Below, piece by piece: positions 21,876 to 33,411 of a DNA stretch of 64,000 nucleotides. How positions within the stretch are numbered: position 1 is the stretch's first letter; the number at the start of each line of letters is the position of its first letter. The stretch spans positions 1 through 64,000 of the forward strand of contig JAQMWT010000230.1 of NCBI GenBank assembly GCA_029834535.1, read 5' to 3'. The stretch comes from Chrysophaeum taylorii (lineage: Eukaryota > Sar > Pelagophyceae > Pelagomonadales > Pelagomonadaceae). A model generated the notes under the pieces. The model searched no databases. It was not told where the DNA came from and saw only the letters and a program-made list of their open reading frames with translations. Made by a program: the position numbers and the translations under genes.

Positions 21876-23300
21876 TGGGGCGCCTGCCTTGCTTCGCTTT
21901 TTCGGTCAACAAAACTACTAAATAATCGGCCAACGCATCCGGTCAGAGGCTCCTCCCACCCTCCCTCCCTCCCTGCCTACTAGACGCCTGCCCGTCTGTC
22001 TTCAGCGCAATTTCGGCCAAAGATCGGCCCAAGTCGCGGGATACTTTTTTAATTTTAAAAACCACCAACGTGTTATCTTGGGGCCGCCGCGGGCGGGCAG
22101 CTAGGACCTGCCCTCCAAGCATTAAGAGACCGCACTACTTGAAGAAGTGCAGAAGGTTCAAGCCGTCGAAATGGAATACTATTGCGATGTCTTGTTCTGT
22201 AGAACAATTTCTACTATCGAAAATTTAAATTAAAATATTTTAAATTTATAATATACCACATTTTATTCATTCTGTCGGTAGATTGGTTCCGGTACTTCGG
22301 ACTGCGTGTCCAGCACCATGTACCGGAACATGACACTACTTACCCCCTAGCCTGCTCAATCATCATTCCATATCAACAGATTTCCAGTGCAATTTGGACG
22401 TACGATACGCGTGTCGAGGCGGGTGTCCGCTCAGCGGACCATCACGCAACCAACGATAATAACCCTTCCTCTTCCGCTCGGTGAAACCACGTTCGCACGC
22501 AGCGTTTTCAAAACGGTGCGGGTGCACTCTTTCATTGGCCGCCAACCCAATTTACTCTTCGGCGTTTGGGACTTCTTCCAGCACTTCGTCTGTCTGTCTG
22601 TTTGTCTGCGGCAAGGGCCGAGGTTTCCGCCCGTGCCGTGTCGATGCGATCTTTTTTGGCGCTGCGTGCAACGTTCGTTCTCCCCGACACGCTGCCTCGG
22701 ACGGTCTCGCCGTCGTTCTCGAATCCCGCCACGGTGTGGCGAGGGTCACTCGACGATGCCTTCATGACGGCTTGCAGCGCAACCCCAACACCAGCAGGGA
22801 TCGATGGAGTTTCCAAGGGATCACCTCGCGCGCAGAGGCTGCGTGCAGATCTCTCGTAGGTCCTTTCGCGGCACTCGGAAGCGAGAGAAGGCCAACGTCT
22901 GCATAGCTAATATCCAATGCGCTGTCGTCGCTTCGGATGCAAAGCGCGCTGCTTAGCTCGAGATCCACCTTTCAAGAGGGCGTCCCGTCAAAGGACCCGC
23001 GCCGGGAGTCCTTCGTAGGTGCCAACCAGATGTCCACGGCATGAGTCGGCGTCTTTTTCTTCTCGATGTCGCTGGCGGTAACCTCGGACTCCCGGTGGTA
23101 ACCTCGGACTCCATTCCCAAGCGAGCGAGCCGAACGTCGGCACGCTGACGCGGCGGCCGGCCGCTTCCACGATATCCGTCTGAGGAACAGCCGCAAGATA
23201 TCACGATTGATTGATTATAGCCTAAGGGTATGGTGGTGAGCGTTTCTACTCCCCTCGTCACGCGTTGACACCCCCCCACCAAAGTCTAGACGGCGATCCT
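21876..23300. other. Gene-poor interval before LeuRS
   Basis: An AT-rich island (about 22,040-22,260) is followed by a perfect 10-bp inverted repeat, GTTCCGGTAC at 22,286-22,295 and GTACCGGAAC at 22,320-22,329. From 22.36 to 23.2 kb several frames of 60-140 codons exist on both strands, but none shows a recognisable domain. A direct repeat of GTAACCTCGGACTCC lies near 23,078 and 23,098. I see no supportable gene. Confidence 0.5.
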
Positions 23301-23311
23301 TCGCGTCGGCG

Positions 23312-26300
23312 ATGGCCTCTTGGGCTTGCGACGAATCACCAGGGGCGTCGCGGTTTGGCGTAAAGAAAACCCGTAAGTTCGGCGTGCTGTGTCAGAAGGA
23401 TGAGGAGGAGGAAGCGATAACGCCGTCGACGCCGGCGACCGCGACGCCGTCGACACCGAGCGTTGCTGGGAGCAGCTTCAAGCGGCGAGACCGGATGATC
23501 GAGATCGAGCGCGAGGTGCAGGCGGCGTGGGAGTCGTCGGGTGCGTTCGAGGCGGACGCCGAGGAGGGTGGACGGCCGAAATTTTTTGTGACGTTTCCGT
23601 GAGTTGGTCGGAGTCAATTGATGTCGTAATCGTTGCCGAGCGGCGCGTTTGTCTCGCGAACCCCTCGCGGGGAGAACCCTCGCGGGAGCACGCGTTCGCC
23701 GTGGCGCGACATGGTGCACACCACCGGTCTGATGACTCAGGTATCCCTACATGAACGGGCGACTGCACTTGGGCCACGCTTTTTCTTTGACTAAAGCGGA
23801 ATTTGCGGCGGGATTCAAGCGACTGCAGGGCTATAACGTCTTGTTCCCCTTTGGGTTTCACTGCACGGGGATGCCGATCCAGGCCGCCGCGAACAAGCTC
23901 AAGGCCGAGCTCGAGGCCTTTGGGAACCCCCCCGTCTTCCCGGAGAGCAGCGTTCGGTCGAAAGAAGAAGAAGAAGAAGCATCGTCGGAGTCGATCGAGA
24001 AGCAGGTCGCGGCGATGGCCAAGAAGGGCAAGGCGAAGAAGTCCAAGGTGGCGGCCAAGGCGTCGAAGACCGAGTACCAGTGGCGCACGATGGAGGCAAT
24101 GGGGCTCGAGTCGGACGAGATTGCGGCGTTCGCGGACCCGAACGAGTGGCTGCGCTACTTTCCGCCGCTGGGGGTGACCGACTTGAAGGCGTTCGGCGCT
24201 TCGATCGACTGGCGGCGGTCGTTTATTACGACCGACGTCAACAAATACTACGACAGCTTTGTGCGGTGGCAGTTTGGAAAGCTCAAGGCCGCCGACAAGA
24301 TATCGTACGGTAAGCGGGCGAACGTATACTCGGTCCGCGACGGGCAAGTGTGCGCGGACCACGACAGGGCCAAGGGCGAGGGCGTCGGCCCGCAGGAGTA
24401 CGTCTTGATCAAGCTCAGGGTCGTCGAGCCGTGGCCTGAGGTGTTGGAGAGCGTGAGGGGTCGCGAGGTCTATTTGGTTCCGGCGACCCTGCGGCCCGAG
24501 ACGATGTACGGCCAGACGAATTGCTACGTGCTGCCCGAGGGCGAGTACGGCGCCTTCGAGCAGGCGGACGGCTCGGTGTTCGTGTGCTCGAAACGCGCGG
24601 CCCTCGGCCTCGCGCACCAGGGGTCCACGAATCAGCACGATGGTGGTTTCGTGCCGTACGCCGCCGCCTCCATGGGGGTCGTCAAGTCGGTCGTCCCTGG
24701 AACGATCAAGGGGCGGGACTTGCTGGGAGCGGCGGTGCGAGCTCCGCTGTCGATTTACGATGCCGTCTACGTGCTGCCGCTGACGACCATCTCGATGAGC
24801 AAGGGGACCGGGGTGGTGACGTCGGTTCCCTCGGACGCCCCCGACGACTGGATCGCGCTCCACGAGCTCAAGGAGCAGCCGGAGCTCCGCGACAAATACG
24901 GTCTGTCTGAAGATACGGTGGCGAAGTTCGACGTAGTGCCCGTGTTGAGGATCGAGACGGAGGAGTGGGTTTCGGACGTCTCGGCGGCCTACTGGTGCGA
25001 GAAGCTGGAGATCACGTCGAGCAAGGACGCGGATAAGTTAAAAAAGGCCAAGGATATCACGTACTTGCACGGGTTTTCCAAGGGCGTGATGCTCGTCGGA
25101 AAGTACGCGGGCACCAAGGTGTCCGAGGCGAAGGTTTTGGTTAGGAACGACCTCCTAGCCTCGGGCGACGCTGTCCTCTACCTCGAGCCCGAAGAGCTCG
25201 TCGTGTCGCGGTCGGGGGACGAGTGCATCGTCGCTCACACCGACCAGTGGTACCTGAAATATGGCGAGACGAAGTGGCGCGAATCCGTCGAGGCTCACGT
25301 CGATTCTACGCTGCGGACGTACAATTCCGAGAACCACGCGCGATTCAAGTACACGCTCGGGTGGATGCGGGAGTGGGCGTGCTCGCGCCTCTTTGGGCTC
25401 GGCACCCGCATCCCCTGGGACCCAACCTGGGTCATAGAATCCCTGTCGGATTCGACCATCTACATGGCCTACTACGCGGTGGCCCACCTGCTCCAACGAA
25501 ACCTGGACGGCACCGAAGAGGGTAGTCTTCTCCCTTCCTCGGTCGTGCTTACCGATCAATTCTGGGACTACGTGCTGCTGGACGGGCCGCCGCCGCCGCT
25601 GCCGCCCGAAGAAAAAAGAGAAAATCTTCTTCTAATCTTGGAGAAGACGCGTCGCGAGTTCCGGTATTGGTACCCTCTGGATCTTCGCGTGTCGGGCAAA
25701 GACCTCATCGGGAACCATTTGACGATGTGCCTCTACAACCACGCGGCCATCTGGCCCGAGAGACCCGATTTGTGGCCCCGATCCTTCTACTGCAACGGGT
25801 TCGTGTTGCTGGATCAGGAAAAGATGTCAAAATCGACGGGAAATTTCTTGCTGCTCGAGGAGGCGTGTCGGTTGTTCTCGACGGACGGCGTCCGGTTTGC
25901 CTTGGCTGACGCGGGCGACACGTTGGAAGATGCGAATTTCTCGAAAAAACGAGCGGACGCGGCCGTCGTCGCCCTCTACGTCGAGGAGGAGTTCGCCCGC
26001 AAAGTGTGCTCCGGAGAGCTCGAGCTGCGGACGGACGACTTCAATTTTATGGATCGCGCCTTCGAGAACGAGATCAAGGTCCTGGCGAACCTGACGACCT
26101 CGCACTTCGAGGCAATGCGGTGGCGCGACGGGCTGATTTCGGCCTCGTTTTCGATGCAGATCGCGAGGGATGCGTACCGCGACTGGTGTTACCGGACTCG
26201 CGTCGCCATGCGAGCCGACCTCGCTCTTTTTTACGTCGAATTGGCGGCGATCCTGATCGCGCCCATCTGCCCGCACTTCTCCGAACACGTCTGGGGGCGC

Positions 26301-26906
26301 GTGCTCCCAGATTCGAGAAAAAAATTCGGCGGACGCGGCGAAGGCACCTTGAGGTCTAAAGTTTGGCCCGAAATTTTCGACGTAGACCTCTCCGTTTCGA
26401 GAGCTTTTAATTTTTTTCGGAAAGCGGCGCGGGCCTTGCGCTTGGAGGTTATCAAGGACGCCAAAAACAAGCCGGTCAACGCGGCCTACATCTACGTGGC
26501 TTCGGACTATCCCGACTGGAAAAAAAAGACCTTGAAGTTCGTGCGAGAAAAATGGACTCGAGACAAGAAGGAGTTGCTCGCGGCGCTCAAGACCTCTTCG
26601 ATTTCTGGTGGTGGTGGTGGGAGCAAACAACAACAGAAGAACATGATGCAGTTCGCCGCCTTCATGCACGACTACGCCATGGAGGTTGGCATGGAGGCCC
26701 TCGACGAGACGCTCCCGTTCGACCAGGTGGAGGTCCTCGCGGACTCGCGGGCCTATCTCCAAAATTCTCTCAACCCTTCCGGCGGCAAGATTGACACCTT
26801 GGAGATATTTGACCTATCCAAAAACCCCGACGCCCCGGGGCCTGCAAAGAAAAAGGCCCACGCCAGCCCCGGCAACCCATCCATCTACGTCGTTCTTGCT
26901 GTTTAA
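23312..26906 (+). CDS. Cytosolic-type leucyl-tRNA synthetase, two exons
   Basis: Class I synthetase charging tRNA-Leu. Exon 1 (23,312-23,598) encodes an acidic, Thr/Pro-rich N terminus ending KFFVTFP. A 142-nt GT-AG intron (23,599-23,740) is removed in phase 2, restoring [20 protein letters not shown], the HIGH region (HLGH) characteristic of eukaryotic/archaeal LeuRS. Further marks are the CP1 editing domain (LRPETMYGQTNCYVLPEGEY near residue 345), WDPTWVIESLSDSTIYMAYY and the KMSKS loop (EKMSKSTGNF near 790). A C-terminal RNA-binding tail includes EVIKDAKNKPVNAAYIYV. The spliced product is 1,150 residues, close to the 1,050-1,180 of cytosolic LeuRS. No transit peptide is obvious, so the cytosol is likely. 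Exon 2 is a single uninterrupted frame. Confidence 0.93.
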
Positions 26907-26913
26907 AAAAAAA

Positions 26914-27564
26914 TTATGTGTAATCGTCGGGTTCTTCTTCTTCTTTTAGGACGCCGGCCGCGACGAGGGCTTCCAGGACGTGGGGGACGTGGCGCCGGAT
27001 GTATGTCTCGAGCTTGCCGCCGCTGTTGTGTTGGAGGGGTTTGGCTCCGACGAGATCCGCAACCTCCCGTATCTTTCGCTCGGCCGCGGGAACCTCTTCT
27101 GGCGTCTGGACGACCGCCTCGATCTCGAGGACCGAGTGGCCGAAAGAGGCGTGGTCGAGGTCCAGGCGGCACCCTCTGATCTCGAACTTTCCCCTCGTGG
27201 TCCGGAACTGCGCGAAGGCCGCGCACCCCGCCGCCTCGAGGGCCGCTTCGGAGCAGCGCGCGTCGATCGAGAAGAGGTTTGGATACAATCTTCTCAGCTC
27301 CGCCGCGACGGGCTCGGCCCCCTCGATCTCTCTGAAGACCGTTCTTTCGCCCCCCGACCTCTTCGTCTCCGCCACGGGCACCTTGAGCTCCCAGGCATCG
27401 TCGCGCCGCCGCAGCCACCGGTCCTGGGTCGTCAGCGCGCACTCCTTGGTGTCGTAGTACGTGTCCTCGAAGCTCACCTCTCCCAGCACGCGCCCGCCAT
27501 TGGCGAGGATCGCCTCTCGCACGTCCTGGGCCTGGAACTTGGCCTCGACCTCGATGACGCTCAT
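26914..27564 (-). CDS. CYTH-domain thiamine-triphosphatase-like protein
   Basis: The N terminus VIEVEAKF holds the ExExK metal/phosphate motif of the CYTH superfamily. FEDTYYDT, DRWLRRR and WELKVPV follow in the order seen in mammalian thiamine triphosphatase (THTPA). Downstream FRTTRGKFEIRGCRLDLDHA and HSVLEIEAVVQTPEE supply the second half of the triphosphate tunnel. ThTPases hydrolyse thiamine triphosphate to the diphosphate with Mg2+. I chose the ATG at 27,564 (MSVIEVEAKF), giving 216 residues; an upstream ATG at 27,600 would add twelve hydrophobic residues. Inorganic triphosphatase activity is the main alternative. The gene converges on LeuRS with almost no gap and is divergent from the alpha/beta hydrolase (70 bp between chosen starts). 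Confidence 0.87.
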   Translation of the reverse strand: MSVIEVEAKFQAQDVREAILANGGRVLGEVSFEDTYYDTKECALTTQDRWLRRRDDAWELKVPVAETKRSGGERTVFREIEGAEPVAAELRRLYPNLFSIDARCSEAALEAAGCAAFAQFRTTRGKFEIRGCRLDLDHASFGHSVLEIEAVVQTPEEVPAAERKIREVADLVGAKPLQHNSGGKLETYIRRHVPHVLEALVAAGVLKEEEEPDDYT

Positions 27565-27634
27565 CGCGGTCGTTGTTGCTGCAAGCAAAAAGAGCAACAT
27601 CGATCGATCGAATCTTCAAGTTTGTTTATTTTCC

Positions 27635-28468
27635 ATGGTATTATTATTGTTGTGGGTGGTGGTGGTCGAGGCGCTGCAACTGTCGTCGACAACGTGCGGG
27701 AGTGGTCCGCCGCGCGTGGTGCTGATCCACGGGACCTTCCACGATCAGCGGTGCTTCGAGGAGCACTGGTTGCCATACTTGGCCGACAACGGCGTGGAGG
27801 CGACGGCCGTTAGCCTGCGGGGCACGAGGGGGACGAGCTTGGGCAAGGTCCGGCTGGGAGAGCACGTCGCGGACGTGGCCGAATTTTTGCCGGCGATCGT
27901 GGTGGGCCACTCGTTTGGTGGTCCGGTAGCGATGGAACTGGCCCGCCTGCGACCCCGGGAAGTGCGGGGCTTGGCGCTCTTCTGTTCGGTGCCGCCGTCG
28001 GGCAACTCGGGGATGACCTGGCGCACGCTCCGCCGGTCCCTCGGGGAGGCCGTGCTGATCACGCGCGGCTTCGCCCTCAAGACGGCGGCCAAAAATTCGC
28101 GCGACGCCAAGCGTCTTTTCTTTAGTAACGAAAACGTCGACGACGACGAGTTAGAGAGGTACGTCTCGTGGTTCCGGGACAATGCTGCCAGTTCCCTCGA
28201 CCTCCGGGACTTTCAGAGAAATTTGCCGAGCCGCTTCGCCGATGAGAATGGCGTGGCGACCTTTCTAAATAGGACGATGCCGCGATTAGTCGTCGGCGCG
28301 CAGAACGATCTCGTCGTCGACGAGGTTGCGGTGCGGGAGACGGCGCAGTTTTTGGGCGTCGACCCCCTCATCGTTCCCGACGTCCCCCACGATCTCATGC
28401 TCGGCGCCCGCTGGCGACCCGGCTGCGACGCCCTCCTCGCGTGGATCAGCGCCTCTTCTATGAGATAG
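27635..28468 (+). CDS. Alpha/beta hydrolase with N-terminal signal segment
   Basis: 277 residues from the ATG at 27,635. A hydrophobic leader (MVLLLLWVVVVEALQ) suggests secretion or organelle targeting. The fold is recognisable from the oxyanion strand VVLIHGTFHDQRC, the nucleophile elbow GHSFGG (Ser), the acid in GAQNDLVVD (Asp) and the late His in VPDVPHDLM. The cap region (residues about 120-200) is short and helical. Family members hydrolyse esters or related bonds; plant MES-type esterases and lipase-like enzymes share this layout, but the substrate cannot be read from the sequence. Its start lies 34 bp from the alternative upstream start of the CYTH gene. Confidence 0.85.
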   Translation: MVLLLLWVVVVEALQLSSTTCGSGPPRVVLIHGTFHDQRCFEEHWLPYLADNGVEATAVSLRGTRGTSLGKVRLGEHVADVAEFLPAIVVGHSFGGPVAMELARLRPREVRGLALFCSVPPSGNSGMTWRTLRRSLGEAVLITRGFALKTAAKNSRDAKRLFFSNENVDDDELERYVSWFRDNAASSLDLRDFQRNLPSRFADENGVATFLNRTMPRLVVGAQNDLVVDEVAVRETAQFLGVDPLIVPDVPHDLMLGARWRPGCDALLAWISASSMR

Positions 28469-28495
28469 GAGAACTCGACTTCTCTTACCGCTCTC

Positions 28496-29641
28496 TTACC
28501 GCCGCCGGAGTTCGTCCCTCGAAGAAGAATCATCTCTGACGGGGGCTCGGTCGTCTTCTTGGTCGTCGTCATCATCATCATCATCATCTCCGGGCGGGGG
28601 CGGGATGGTGGGCGGGAGGCGCTCCCGGCAACGCGGTCCGAGGTCGAGGAGAAGAGTGTTGCGGAGGCGGTCCCACGCCGGCTGGCCCTGGCATGCTACC
28701 GACCCGAGCACCCACTTCCCTAGCACGGGATCGTGGTCGATCAGACAGGTCTTTGTCGGGGGCGGCAAGAGCAACTTGCCGTGGGTCGCGTTGTCGTCGC
28801 AGCACGGGCGCACTATGGTCCCGGGGGAAGCGGGGGGGAGGCCCTCGACCCTCCTGCGGCGGCGGGCCTCGAGGCGCTCGAATTTTGTATCGTAGAATAC
28901 GTCGGCCGCCCGGACGTCAGCGCCGGCGGCACAGAGTGCAAAATAGGCGCAGCTCTCGACGCGGGTAGCCTTTTCGGAGGCCGAACCCTCGGCGGGACGG
29001 CAGGCGACGAGTCGCTCGGCCGCGTCGACCCAGAGCCCCTCGAGCGCCGGCCCCGCGAGGTCGCGCGACATGAGTTCCCAGTAATCCCGGTGCGCCACGG
29101 CCCAGGTCGAGAGGGGGAACGACGACGGGACGCGGCAGTCGAAGACGTAGTCGGGGCGCAATCGCATCACAGCATCGTAGGTCCGACCGGTCTCGCGCTC
29201 GCGGCGTACCACGGCCTCGTAGCACAGGCGGCACCGCGCGCGCAGCGCCTTCTGGACCAGTTCGCCCCGGGATTCGTTCAACGCGGAGGCGCGCGCCAAA
29301 GCTCGGGCGTCTTCGGAGACGTCGACGACAACCGGTCGCAAGGGCCCCGCGGTCCGGAACGCCTCGATTTCCGCCCAGGTCGTGTCGGCGCGCCGCGAGC
29401 CCCACTTTCCCACGCGCTGCTGGCGGGAAGTCGCGCGACCCCCCCCCCCAATGCAAACTCCCGTTGTCTCGCGCAGGCATCCGCCGGGACCCGCGGCGTG
29501 GGCGATCTCGTGCCTGCGGCTCACAAAGGCGAAGACATCGGTCGAGAGCCCCTCGAGGGCCCGCGCGATATTCTCCTGGACTCGGAGGTACGCCCCCGTC
29601 CGCAGCTGCCCGACCAAACACACGGCGACGACCGAGACCAT
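28496..29641 (-). CDS. Secreted or Golgi glycosyltransferase-like protein
   Basis: 381 residues from the ATG at 29,641. The N terminus VSVVAVCLVGQLRTG combines a hydrophobic strand with the GQLRT motif. It is followed by LRVQENIARALEGLSTDVFAF, and later YDAVMRLRPDYVFDCRVPSS with the acidic DYVFD. This order (GQxR, DVF, MRxRPDxxF) occurs in uncharacterised algal and plant proteins related to glycosyltransferases of the secretory pathway. Cysteines in the C-terminal half (RPCCDDNATHG, TKTCLIDHD) fit a lumenal domain. The tail is Pro-rich, then nine Asp. Donor and acceptor unknown. The tail-to-tail gap to the alpha/beta hydrolase is only 27 bp. Confidence 0.6.
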   Translation of the reverse strand: MVSVVAVCLVGQLRTGAYLRVQENIARALEGLSTDVFAFVSRRHEIAHAAGPGGCLRETTGVCIGGGGRATSRQQRVGKWGSRRADTTWAEIEAFRTAGPLRPVVVDVSEDARALARASALNESRGELVQKALRARCRLCYEAVVRRERETGRTYDAVMRLRPDYVFDCRVPSSFPLSTWAVAHRDYWELMSRDLAGPALEGLWVDAAERLVACRPAEGSASEKATRVESCAYFALCAAGADVRAADVFYDTKFERLEARRRRRVEGLPPASPGTIVRPCCDDNATHGKLLLPPPTKTCLIDHDPVLGKWVLGSVACQGQPAWDRLRNTLLLDLGPRCRERLPPTIPPPPGDDDDDDDDDQEDDRAPVRDDSSSRDELRRR

Positions 29642-29733
29642 TATTATTATTTTTTGAAGAGAAGAGAAGATCAAAAATCCCTAAAAACTGCTGGTGGTGA
29701 GACCAAAAGCATCAACCCAAGTGAGTCAGTCAG

Positions 29734-31110
29734 TCAGTCTGCGGGTGGGGCCGCCAGCTTGGATTGCAGGCGGTGCGCGTAGCGGCATACGGTGGGGTCG
29801 GGGCTCGAGGAGGCCGCGCGGAGGGTGGCGTCGAGGAGGGGTCTGAGGGGGTCGAGGGTGCGGCGGATGTCGGCCCAGGCGGCGAGGGTGCCGAGGCTGA
29901 AGAGGGCGATGCGGCGGGGTGGGTCGGCGCAATCGGAGGTGGCGGCCTCGAGGAGGGCGCGGGGGGCGGCCTGGCGCGCGAGCTCGGGGCAGAGGGCCGG
30001 GCCGTTGCGCGCGAGATTTCCGAGGGCCCCGGCAGCGTTGGCGCGCGTTTTTTCGTCGTCCGAAGAGCGCAGGGCCGAGACGAGCGGCGCGACGGCGGGC
30101 TCGAGGTTCGCGTAGAGAAAGTTCGAGTGGAAGGCCGCGTTGCCGAGGGCGAAGCACGCGAACTTTCGGGTCGCCGGGTCGCGGTCGCTCGCGCAGGCGA
30201 CGACGCAGTCGACGGCGGTGGTCGACGAGGAGCCGGCGGCGAGCGCGGCGTAAAAGGCGTCAGAGTGGCGGCAGAGGTTGCCGACGAGATTGCAGGCCTT
30301 TGCGCGGACGGTGGGGTCGTCGCGGCGGAGGAGGCCCGGGAGGAACCTTTCGAGTCTGGCGGCGCGGAGGGCGGCAGAGGCGTCGCGGGATGCTCTCGCG
30401 AGTTGCGAGGCGACGAGGACGGCGTTGACGGCGAGGCGGGCGTCCGATGCCGCGAAGGCTCCGGCGTCGGCGAGGGCCGCCGGCGCGCCGGCGCTCGCGC
30501 ACTGCGCTGCGAGGGGCGCCCCCAGAAGCGCGAGGCGCGAGAGAAGGTCTGTTAGGGCCGCGAGCGCGGACGGGTCGGGAACAGAAAAGTAGCGGAGCGA
30601 GCTCGCGATAGCGTCGACGAGTTTAGCGTCGGCGATCGCGGTCGCCGCGGCGTCGTCGGCCGCGCGGACGAGGTGGGCGACGGCGGAGAGGGTCGCCGCG
30701 ACGCCGTTGTGGCCGCCGTGCTTCGAGTCGACCCAGGCCGCGACGCGCGCGAGGTGGTTTGGAGAGCAGAGCGTAGCGCAGGCCCGCGCGAGATTCTTGC
30801 CCGAGGCCTCGGGTGCGTCGCCCGAAAGTAAAGGCGCGCGGTCGGCGGGGGGTGCCGCCTCGAGGATGGCGCGGAGGCATGCGAGGGCTGCCGCGACGCC
30901 CGCGGGCGATAGTTCGTTCGCGCCGCCGGCTCCGAGCTGAGCGACGATCGGCGCCCAGAGTCGAGCCGCCCGGAGGCGCGTCCCGACGAGCGGCACGAGT
31001 GCTGCAGCGTGAGCGAGGAGGCGAAGGGGGGCGTCGAGCATGCCGGCCGTGCGGGCCCCCAAGCGCGCGCCCTCGAACAACGGCGACGCCGGACGCCGCT
31101 CGTCCGAGAG

Positions 31111-31142
<32 letters not shown>

Positions 31143-33291
31143 ACTGGAGGCAGCGCCAGGCTGCCTCGATGCCTCGGGGCGCGGCAGCCGCCTTGAGTAC
31201 GGCCGTCGCGACCGCGTTAGGGCCGCCGACCTCGAGGTGGCCGGCGGTGGCCGCGGCGCGGGCCGCCTGGAGGGCCGCGTCGAGGAACGAGGCGGCGGCC
31301 GAGACGACGCGCGCGTCGTCGCGCTCGTGGAGCACTCGTCGCGCCTCTTGGACGGCTGCGAGCTCGAGGTCTACGGGGCCGAGGGCGTCGGCGCGCGCCA
31401 TCGCCGCCAGGGCCGCGAGCGCGAGGCCCTCGGCGTAGGGGTCCGAGGCCCGGAGCAGCGCGAGGAGCGCCCTCGGAGCGCCCGCCCTCGCGAGCTCTCG
31501 CGCGGCCGAGGCGGTGGCGCCGGCGGCGCGAGAGACGACCCGCAACCCGAGACGCCCGGGCTCGGCGACGAGCAAGTTCGCGAGCGCTCGGGCCGCCGCG
31601 CCGTCGTCGGCCGCGAGGGCCTCGGCGACCGCCTTTTCGACGCGTCGCCGGAGGGCTACGCGCTCGCGGACGACGCGGTTTTCGGAAGCGACGACCGAGT
31701 CCTTGGTCGTCGCCGAGAGCGGGAACGGGAGCGGCTGCCAGTGCGCGTTGTGCGGGGGGTCGAGCAACAGAGCCACCAACGCCGCGGCGCGGCGGTCGTC
31801 CTTCGCGACGCGGGCCCCCAGGCTCCGCGGAAGCTGGTGGGCTAAGAGGACGTCGAGCGTCGCGCGCGTCGCTCTTCGGAGCACCGCCCCGAGACACGCG
31901 ACGCCCGCGGCGACGGCCTCGTCTCCGCCGATGGCCGCCCGAAGCGCGGCCGCCAAAACCCACCGCTCGCTCGTCGGCACGAGGCCGCGGTCCTCGAGCC
32001 AGGCGGGCCCGCGGGCGACGAGGGCCGCGACGAATTCCAAAGAGGCGGTCGGGCATCGCTCGACCAACCGCAGCGAGGGTCCGAGGCAAGAGAAAAAAGC
32101 GTCGGGGTCCGACGTCCGGCGCACGGCGAGGGTCGCCGCGCGCAAACACCGCGCGGCGAGGGCCTCGTCTCCGCAGCACGACGACGACGCGAGGGCTTCG
32201 CGGATCTCGTCGGCGCCGAGCGGACGCCCGCCGTCCAGCCGCTCGACCGTTCTTTTCTGCTGCCGGTCGTCATCATCGAAATTTGTTCTTGGAGTCGCCT
32301 TCTCGTCGTCGTCGTTGTCCTCCTCCTTCCGGTGGTGGTGGTGGTGGGGGGGACTTTCTTCTTCCCACCGCGGCCGCGGGGGGAGCGGCTTGCCCCGGAG
32401 GTACCCGAGGAAGCGGTCGAGGCGGCCGCGCGGAGGACCGGCGCCGCCGCACGCCGCCAGGTCGCGAGCTTCTTCCATCTCGCGCTCGGCGTCCACCGGC
32501 GTGTCGGCGACGACCGGATGCGCCAGGAGCTCGGGCCAAGCGAGGCGCTTCCGCGGGTCCTTCTGAAGCAACCCCGTCAGAAAATTCTCAAACTTGGAGG
32601 AAACGTGCGACGGAAACACTACGGGATCCCGGACGATGTGGGTGATGAGCGCGTATATCGAATTCGTATAGAACGGCGGCTGGCCGACGAGAAGCTCGAA
32701 CACGATCACGCCCAAAGACCACAAATCCACCGTGTGGTCGTAGGGCTGCTCCTTGACGAGCTCGGGGGCCATGTAGAGCGGCGTCCCTTTGATCGACGTC
32801 AACACGACCGTGTCTAGAGACATTGCTCGAGCGAAACCAAAGTCGCACAGCTTGACGCGCCCGTTCGCCCCGAGCAGCACGTTCTGCGGCTTGAGGTCCC
32901 GGTGGATGATGCGCTGCGCGTGGAGGTAGTGCAGCGCCTTGACGAGCTGCCGCGCGACGTCCCGGACCGTCTGCTCGGGCAGAGTCCCGTCCTCCTCCAA
33001 GATCTCGAACAGTTCGCCTTGCGCGAATTCCGTCACCACGCAAAATTCGCGTTCCGTTTCGAAATAATCGAACATCTTCACCACGTTATCGTGGTCGAGG
33101 GCGCTCAGGATCGCGATCTCCTGCCGCAAATTACGCATCTCCCGCTCGGACTTGCCGTGCTTCGAGATGAATTTCAGGGCGACCACAAGCCCCGTGAACC
33201 TCCGTCGACCCTTGTACACCTTCCCGAACGACCCCTCCCCGATCCGCTCGAGTACCATGTACGACTCGGCACGACCCGGGGTGACGGCCAT
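29734..33291 (-). CDS. Fused/STK36-type serine/threonine kinase with ARM-like repeats
   Basis: About 1,185 residues in one exon. The kinase domain has [12 protein letters not shown] (ATP loop), VVALKFI (Lys), [11 protein letters not shown] (catalytic loop), [11 protein letters not shown] (DFG) and [11 protein letters not shown] (APE). Residue by residue it closely follows animal STK36/Fused ([38 protein letters not shown]). The remaining 900 residues are Ala/Leu-rich helical repeats of ARM/HEAT style, with an Asp run encoded by a GTC-triplet tract near 31.1 kb. Fused kinases are needed for assembly of the ciliary central pair in animals, and the gene tracks with motile cilia. The length is near that of human STK36 (1,315). 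An upstream in-frame ATG at 33,327 would add 12 residues. Confidence 0.92.
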
Positions 33292-33411
33292 ATATATATC
33301 ACTCTGTGCTACTCTTGGGTGTAACATGAAACCCCAATTACTGGCCCAAGACTTACGGTGTAGTAGTAGTGAGTGAATATTAACGACTTATTTCCAGAAA
33401 GAAAAATAAGG

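Noticed and set aside
22566-22859. Secreted 97-residue protein
   Set aside because: Hydrophobic start and open frame only; overlapping frames are equally plausible and no domain is visible.
23478-24863. 461-codon minus frame opposite LeuRS
   Set aside because: Antisense shadow of a GC-rich exon; composition is His/Arg/Leu-skewed.
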